Shown: in pieces, positions 55,347 to 64,000 of the stretch | Position numbering within the stretch: position 1 is the stretch's first letter | How the letters are laid out: every line of letters begins with the position of its first letter | Assembly: GCA_004010835.2 (NCBI GenBank) | Contig: CP030868.2 | Span: 1,736,001 to 1,800,000, forward strand | Origin: Oenococcus sp. UCMA 16435 | Lineage (GTDB): Bacteria > Bacillota > Bacilli > Lactobacillales > Lactobacillaceae | Reading direction: 5' to 3' | DNA: 64,000 nt | Translations under genes and position numbers: made by a program | Notes under the pieces: generated by a model | What the model saw: the letters and a program-made list of their open reading frames with translations, nothing else | What the model was told of the DNA's origin: nothing | The model's database searches: none

Positions 55347-56364
55347 ACAACGTGTTTTTTGGATGCTTTTTACGCTTTTTATTGGCGCTTTAGTTTTTAT
55401 TTACAGTTTTCATAAAGTAAACATCAAGGAGTTTAATCAACAAATTGCCCAAACCAACTATGGTTGGCTTTTAGTCGCTTTTATGCTAATTATCTTTTAC
55501 TATCTTTCGATGGCATGGATTTTAAAAATTCTTTTGGAACCAACTAAAGTTAGTTTTTGGGGAGTTTTACGGACCCCTTTTATGGAACAGTTCGGTAACG
55601 GGATTACTCCTTTTTCGGTTGGTGGACAGCCAATGCAAATTCTTGGTTTGCGCCAAGCAGGGGTTTCTCTTGGAGAAGGCAGCTCGGTTTCCTTAATGAA
55701 ATTCGTTATTTATCAATCGATGATCGTAGTGGCTTTTTTAATCTGTTTGTTATTTGGATATCAATATGTCGCCAACCATATGCTGGCGATGACTAGTTTG
55801 GTTGTCTTTGGCATCGTGATTCATGTGCTTGTTTTGTTGGTTTTGGTATTTATTATGTTTTTTCCACCAATCACCGAAAAAATTGCGAATATTGTTTTAA
55901 TACCATTTCGTTGGTTTTTGTCAGATCAACAAGTCGATGAAATCGATAGGAAACTTAACCAAAAAATTATTGAATTTCATGATGTTTCTAAAAAACTAGC
56001 CAACGATCCAAAGAAATTAATCAAAGTTTCGCTTGTTACTCTAATACAGCTTATTGTCTATTATTTAATCCCTTATTTTATCTTGCTAGCCGTTGGTGCT
56101 GATAATGCCGACCCAATGTTCATTATTGTTTTAAATGTTATTTTGACCTTGGCGATTTCTATTTTTCCTGTTCCTGGTGGCACGGGTGGTGCTGAAATAG
56201 GTTTCTCCTTACTTTTTTCCAGTTTTTTGCCCAACCATACAGTCACTATTTTTGCAATGCTGGTTTGGCGAATCATAACTTATTATTTTGGTATCTTCGC
56301 TGGTCTGGTAGCGTATAATGTAATACCGAATCAGCTTGATGGAAAAAATCATGTCGAAAACTGA
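55336..56364 (+). CDS. YbhN/LPG-synthase-type integral membrane protein
   Basis: A 342-aa protein with about eight hydrophobic helices, of the lysylphosphatidylglycerol synthase transmembrane (UPF0104/YbhN) family. NGITPFSVGGQPMQILGLRQ and FPVPGGTGGAEIGFSLLFSS are the family motifs. There is no C-terminal MprF aminoacyl domain. Its place after the two glycolipid glycosyltransferases is like LafC-type genes, so a role in glycolipid export or flipping is inferred. The start is ATG 55336 after CAGGAGAG, overlapping the upstream gene by 11 bases. Confidence 0.8.
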   Translation: MNTKQRVFWMLFTLFIGALVFIYSFHKVNIKEFNQQIAQTNYGWLLVAFMLIIFYYLSMAWILKILLEPTKVSFWGVLRTPFMEQFGNGITPFSVGGQPMQILGLRQAGVSLGEGSSVSLMKFVIYQSMIVVAFLICLLFGYQYVANHMLAMTSLVVFGIVIHVLVLLVLVFIMFFPPITEKIANIVLIPFRWFLSDQQVDEIDRKLNQKIIEFHDVSKKLANDPKKLIKVSLVTLIQLIVYYLIPYFILLAVGADNADPMFIIVLNVILTLAISIFPVPGGTGGAEIGFSLLFSSFLPNHTVTIFAMLVWRIITYYFGIFAGLVAYNVIPNQLDGKNHVEN

Positions 56365-56608
56365 ATCAGAAATTACTCCAATTATTAACCGCCTTGAAGC
56401 AATGGTTAAGGATCAGAGCGGGCAAGAGGTTCAAGTTCGAAATTTTGATCTTTATGGGTTAAATCTGGCTAGAGTGAGTTTTGATCGTCGAACGGATATT
56501 TTTACTATTAAGGAATTTCGAGACAATCATGTTTTTAAATTTGATAATATCGATTTAGTTGCTATTGATATTTATGAAATTCTTCGTGATTTGAAGTTGA
56601 CTTTTTAA
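56351..56608 (+). CDS. YkuJ-family (DUF1797) small protein
   Basis: A small soluble protein of 85 aa from ATG 56351; ATG 56339 is also in frame and would add four residues. The core FDNIDLVAIDIYEIL resembles YkuJ (B. subtilis), a small fold of unknown function. It overlaps the upstream membrane-protein gene by 14 bases and ltaS by one base, so it is translated together with the glycolipid/LTA genes. Confidence 0.7.
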   Translation: MSKTESEITPIINRLEAMVKDQSGQEVQVRNFDLYGLNLARVSFDRRTDIFTIKEFRDNHVFKFDNIDLVAIDIYEILRDLKLTF

Positions 56609-58842
56609 TGATTAAACATAAATTTGTACAAATAAAGAATTTTTTAGGTGATCACCAGGTTCGACCATTGGTTTCGTTTTTTTTGATCAACCTGTTTTTT
56701 ATTGAATTAAAAACGGTAATAGAATATTACATTAATTTTAATCTTGGTATTAAAGGGATGATGCAGGTTCTGATTGCTGTTCTTAATCCCTTGCCGACAG
56801 CGATTTTATTCTTGAGTATCGCTCTATATTTTCGCGGTTATGTAGCCTATTGGTTAATGATTTTGATGAACTTTATTCAAACTTTTTGGTTGTTTGCCAA
56901 TATGCTTTATTACCGTGAATTTAGTGATTTTCTGTCTTTTTCGATTATGTCGTCCGGTTCTTCTGTCGGGGAAAATCTTGGAAAATCGATTGCTGGTATT
57001 ATTCGTCTAAGTGATTTTCTTGTTTTTTTAGATATTATTGTGCTAGTTCTGCTTTTGCTTTTTCGCCAAATCACTTCCGATAAAAAAGGTTTGCAAAAAA
57101 AATATGCCGTTTTAACTTCTACACTTGGTTTCGTACTTATTTTTGTTGTCTTTGGACTGGCTAATTCCAATCGTTCTGGCTTGCTGACGCGGTCTTTTGA
57201 CGATAATTATATTGTTAAATATATGGGCTTAAACGAGTATGCGGCTTTTAATGCCGTACAAACGCATGACCAGGCTGTTAGCCGTAAAAAAGCCAATGCG
57301 TCTGAATTAAAACCGATTTTAAAATGGATTAACTCTCATCGTGCACCAGCCAATGTGAAATACTATGGCGTTGATAAAGGGAAAAATGTTTTCGTTTTTC
57401 ATTTGGAATCTTTTCAACAGTTTTTAATAGACTATAAAGTTGATGGAAAGGAAGTGACACCAAATCTGGATAAGTTCTACCACGACTCGCACACGCTTTC
57501 TTTTGATAATTTTTATAATCAGGTCGGCCAAGGGAAGACTTCCGATGCTGAAATGATGTTGGATAATTCTCTATTTGGTTTATCTTCCGGCTCGGCGATG
57601 GTCAAATATGGGACAAGCAATACTTTTCAATCTGCACCAGCTATTTTAAGCCAGTTGGGATACACTACAGCTGCATTCCATGGTGATGTACCGTCTTTTT
57701 GGAATCGCGATAATACATATAAATCCTGGGGCTACGACTACTTTTTCAGCAAAAGTTTTTACCCGAATTCTTCTAAATCCAGTTACAATGTCGGTTACGG
57801 AATGTTGGATAAAATTTTCCTGAAAGATACATCTAAATATATTTCAGAATTGCCACAACCTTTTTATGCAAAAATTATCACCGTTACCAATCATTATCCT
57901 TACGAGACGAACAAGGAAATTTCTAGCCAATTTCCTGCTACGACAACGGGCGATAAGACTGTTGACCATTACGTTCAGACTGCTCATTATTTGGATTCCG
58001 CTTTTGGTGAATTTATCGCCTGGCTTAAGGCTAGCGGCCTATACAATAACAGTGTGATTTATGTTTATGGAGACCATTATGGAATTTCAGAAAATCATGA
58101 AGCCGCTATTGCTCAATTGCTAAAAAAGAAAAAAATTACCAATTACGATCTGGCTCAGTTTCAAAAGGTACCTTTTATGATTCATGCAAGCAATTTAAAG
58201 GGTGGGATAGACCATACTTATGGCGGTGAAATTGATGTCTTACCAACTTTACTTGACTTGTTGGGCGTACAGAATACCAACTCAGTCCAGTTTGGCAATG
58301 ATCTTCTTTCAACTAAGCATCGTCAGATTGTCAGCTTTAGAGATGGCGATTTTGTCACTCCAACTGTAATTAAAATGAATGGTACTTATTGGCATACAGA
58401 TACTGGAAAGGCGATAAAATACAAAACTGCTTCCAAGTCTATGAAGAAATTTATCGATAAGACACAAAAGTTTGTCGATGACCAGCTTAAATATTCAGAT
58501 GAAGTTGTCACTGGTGACTTATTACGTTTTTACCATCGAACGAACTTTAAGACAGTGATTAAAAAGGATTATAATTATACGACAAGTAGTACGCTTGCCC
58601 GTTTAAAGAAGTCCCTAACCTCGGACCCTAGTTCCTTGGATGCTAAAAATAAGGGCACGTCTTTGGACTCGCTTTATAAAACTAATGAACTCATGTTGAA
58701 GTCGCCAGCTAAAATAAAGAAATACTATGAAAAAGTTAAAGAGGAGAAGGCTAAAGAGAAGTCTTCTTCTGAGAGTTCTTCTGCTTCGGTTGAACCCGCA
58801 GCCAGCAGCGTTTCGTCGTCTACGTCATCGTCTTCTAAATAG
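56608..58842 (+). CDS. ltaS: Lipoteichoic acid synthase LtaS
   Basis: Polymerises glycerol-phosphate on the glycolipid anchor outside the membrane. It is 744 aa: five hydrophobic helices in the first 200 residues, then a sulfatase-type extracellular domain. Thr311 in GQGKTSDAEMMLDNSLFG is the expected nucleophile; FVFHLESFQQF and YGDHYGISENHEAAI hold metal ligands. A Ser/Ala-rich tail ends the protein. It completes a glycolipid-to-LTA gene set with the preceding glycosyltransferases. It could also be an LTA primase; the sequence alone does not decide. Confidence 0.9.
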   Translation: MIKHKFVQIKNFLGDHQVRPLVSFFLINLFFIELKTVIEYYINFNLGIKGMMQVLIAVLNPLPTAILFLSIALYFRGYVAYWLMILMNFIQTFWLFANMLYYREFSDFLSFSIMSSGSSVGENLGKSIAGIIRLSDFLVFLDIIVLVLLLLFRQITSDKKGLQKKYAVLTSTLGFVLIFVVFGLANSNRSGLLTRSFDDNYIVKYMGLNEYAAFNAVQTHDQAVSRKKANASELKPILKWINSHRAPANVKYYGVDKGKNVFVFHLESFQQFLIDYKVDGKEVTPNLDKFYHDSHTLSFDNFYNQVGQGKTSDAEMMLDNSLFGLSSGSAMVKYGTSNTFQSAPAILSQLGYTTAAFHGDVPSFWNRDNTYKSWGYDYFFSKSFYPNSSKSSYNVGYGMLDKIFLKDTSKYISELPQPFYAKIITVTNHYPYETNKEISSQFPATTTGDKTVDHYVQTAHYLDSAFGEFIAWLKASGLYNNSVIYVYGDHYGISENHEAAIAQLLKKKKITNYDLAQFQKVPFMIHASNLKGGIDHTYGGEIDVLPTLLDLLGVQNTNSVQFGNDLLSTKHRQIVSFRDGDFVTPTVIKMNGTYWHTDTGKAIKYKTASKSMKKFIDKTQKFVDDQLKYSDEVVTGDLLRFYHRTNFKTVIKKDYNYTTSSTLARLKKSLTSDPSSLDAKNKGTSLDSLYKTNELMLKSPAKIKKYYEKVKEEKAKEKSSSESSSASVEPAASSVSSSTSSSSK

Positions 58843-58854
58843 CCCCTTTTCCCT

Positions 58855-58882
58855 ACCCACTGAATCTTCAGCGGGTTTTTTA
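58855..58882 (+). terminator. Terminator of ltaS
   Basis: ACCCACTGA / TCAGCGGGT with one A-C mismatch, loop ATCT, then TTTTTT. Confidence 0.75.
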
Positions 58883-58902
58883 TATTTTTTTTCATTTTCC
58901 TA

Positions 58903-58931
58903 TTGACCTTCGGCTTAAATGGCTGTAGTAT
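58903..58931 (+). promoter_or_regulatory. rRNA promoter P1
   Basis: TTGACC (58903-58908), 17-bp spacer, TAGTAT (58926-58931). Confidence 0.7.
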
Positions 58932-59000
58932 ATTTGAGTCAGCTCAGGGAGCGCGGCAGGGTTAAAAGATTTCTTTTCTCAAGAAATTGTTGAAAAAGTC

Positions 59001-59029
59001 TTGACATTCGCTTGCTTCTCTGGCATGAT
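59001..59029 (+). promoter_or_regulatory. rRNA promoter P2
   Basis: TTGACA (59001-59006), 17-bp spacer, CATGAT (59024-59029). A consensus -35 about 98 bases after P1, as in the tandem rRNA promoters of other lactic acid bacteria. Confidence 0.65.
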
Positions 59030-59060
59030 ATAAAGGTTGCTTTTGAAGTGACGCAGCACT

Positions 59061-59092
59061 TTGAAAACTGAACAGAACAAAGACAAACAAAT
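59061..59092 (+). other. 5' arm of the 16S rRNA processing stem
   Basis: This segment (TTGAAAACTGAACAGAAC and on) is complementary, with few mismatches, to 60845-60877 after the 16S gene (GTTCTGTTCGGTTTTCA). Together they form the RNase III processing stem around 16S. The rest of 59093-59240 is a spacer without a gene. Confidence 0.7.
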
Positions 59093-59240
59093 TGTGTAGG
59101 GATTCATTTCTATGTAAATAGATATGAACAAATTAATTAATTTGCGAAGTCAATTCGTAATACAAAAACAATAAATTACGTAACAACGTTTGGTAAAACA
59201 AACAGTCAGTAATTCATTATGAACGCTAAGTTCAAACTTT

Positions 59241-60815
<1,575 letters not shown>

Positions 60816-60904
60816 ATCGGAATACTACACTGATTTAGATATCAGATTTGTTTGTTTCAGTTCTGTTCGGTTTTCAGAGCGCCGCCCTGAAAACACAAGC
60901 AACT

Positions 60905-60977
60905 GGGGAATTAGCTCAGCTGGGAGAGCACCTGCTTTGCAAGCAGGGGGTCATCGGTTCGAACCCGATATTCTCCA
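60905..60977 (+). tRNA. tRNA-Ala (anticodon TGC)
   Basis: Full cloverleaf: acceptor GGGGAAT/ATTCTCC, anticodon loop TTTGCAA with TGC at 60938-60940, T-loop GGTTCGAACC. CCA is not encoded. It is the only tRNA in the 16S-23S spacer; there is no tRNA-Ile. Confidence 0.97.
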
Positions 60978-61044
60978 TTGGCAGTTTTTTTGCCAATTGT
61001 ACATTGATAACTGAATAGTAATTTAATTTCTTGTTAATTAAAAT

Positions 61045-61076
61045 CCTAATGTCTCTTACGACATCGAGACATTAGG
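61045..61076. repeat. Hairpin in the 16S-23S spacer
   Basis: CCTAATGTCTC (61045-61055) / GAGACATTAGG (61066-61076), perfect 11-bp stem, loop 10 bases, between tRNA-Ala and 23S. Likely a processing or antitermination structure. Confidence 0.7.
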
Positions 61077-61191
61077 TAAATTGAACCGAGAAATTCACTT
61101 CGATAAAAGTAACTGAAAAGTTACCGCTAATAAAATCTAGAAATAGATCTCATAAATAATTTATTAGTTAATCGTCGATTTTTAATCGATA

Positions 61192-64000
<2,809 letters not shown>

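Noticed and set aside
60978..61191. tRNA-Ile in the 16S-23S spacer
   Set aside because: No second cloverleaf can be drawn; only tRNA-Ala is present.

Overview
The window reads as a chromosomal segment of a low-GC lactic acid bacterium, most probably Oenococcus (O. oeni or a close relative). I base this on the 16S rRNA near its 5' end, recognised from memory and not searched, on the AT-rich composition, and on a Firmicute-type S10-spc-alpha ribosomal supercluster. Nothing looks like a prophage, transposon or CRISPR array. Almost all of it is core genome.

Layout. (1) 1-5985: the 3' part of a bifunctional Rel (p)ppGpp enzyme, a convergent secreted amidase, and hisS-aspS. (2) 6053-8914: an OatA-like peptidoglycan O-acetyltransferase and a secreted lysozyme-fold protein with a Ser-rich linker. 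(3) 8934-22910: a structured leader and the ribosomal supercluster rpsJ-rplC-rplD-rplW-rplB-rpsS-rplV-rpsC-rplP-rpmC-rpsQ-rplN-rplX-rplE-(no rpsN)-rpsH-rplF-rplR-rpsE-rpmD-rplO-secY-adk-infA-rpmJ-rpsM-rpsK-rpoA-rplQ. (4) 23035-27949: ECF vitamin-transport energising module ecfA1-ecfA2-ecfT, truA, an SseB-like gene, rplM-rpsI. (5) 28063-32781: spermidine/putrescine ABC transporter potABCD and an EamA-family permease. (6) 32903-52956: a carbohydrate block with glmS, pgi, the mannitol PTS operon (mtlA, a frameshifted mtlR, mtlF, mtlD), pgk, a Clp ATPase under a CtsR-type operator, ptsH, nagB, an orphan Cys-less EIIB, a HAD phosphatase and ptsI. (7) 53000-58842: a glycolipid and lipoteichoic-acid module (two GT4 glycosyltransferases, a YbhN-like membrane protein, a YkuJ-family protein, LtaS). 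(8) 58903-64000: an rRNA operon with tandem promoters, 16S, tRNA-Ala(UGC) and a 23S cut by the window end.

How parts work together. Four carbohydrate promoters (pgi, mtlA, ptsH, ptsI) carry catabolite-response (cre) sequences over the -35/spacer region, which suggests direct CcpA control of the general PTS and of mannitol and glucose-6-phosphate metabolism. glmS and nagB, which act in opposite directions on glucosamine-6-phosphate, share ATTGGTMTA half-sites, suggesting a common NagR/GntR-type regulator. The envelope genes at both ends of the window (amidase, O-acetyltransferase, lysozyme-like protein, glycolipid/LTA genes) are scattered single units.

Most unusual points: a recurrent promoter layout in which the -10 box lies 6-9 bases before a start codon that has no Shine-Dalgarno sequence, predicting about nine leaderless or near-leaderless mRNAs; the frameshift in mtlR; two EIIB domains without the phospho-cysteine (one inside MtlA, one stand-alone); the missing rpsN in the spc operon, with a 10-bp inverted repeat in its place; and the layered terminator/operator/hairpin arrangement before glmS. 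I found no clearly new multi-gene system. The leaderless pattern and the glmS leader are the best candidates for undescribed biology.
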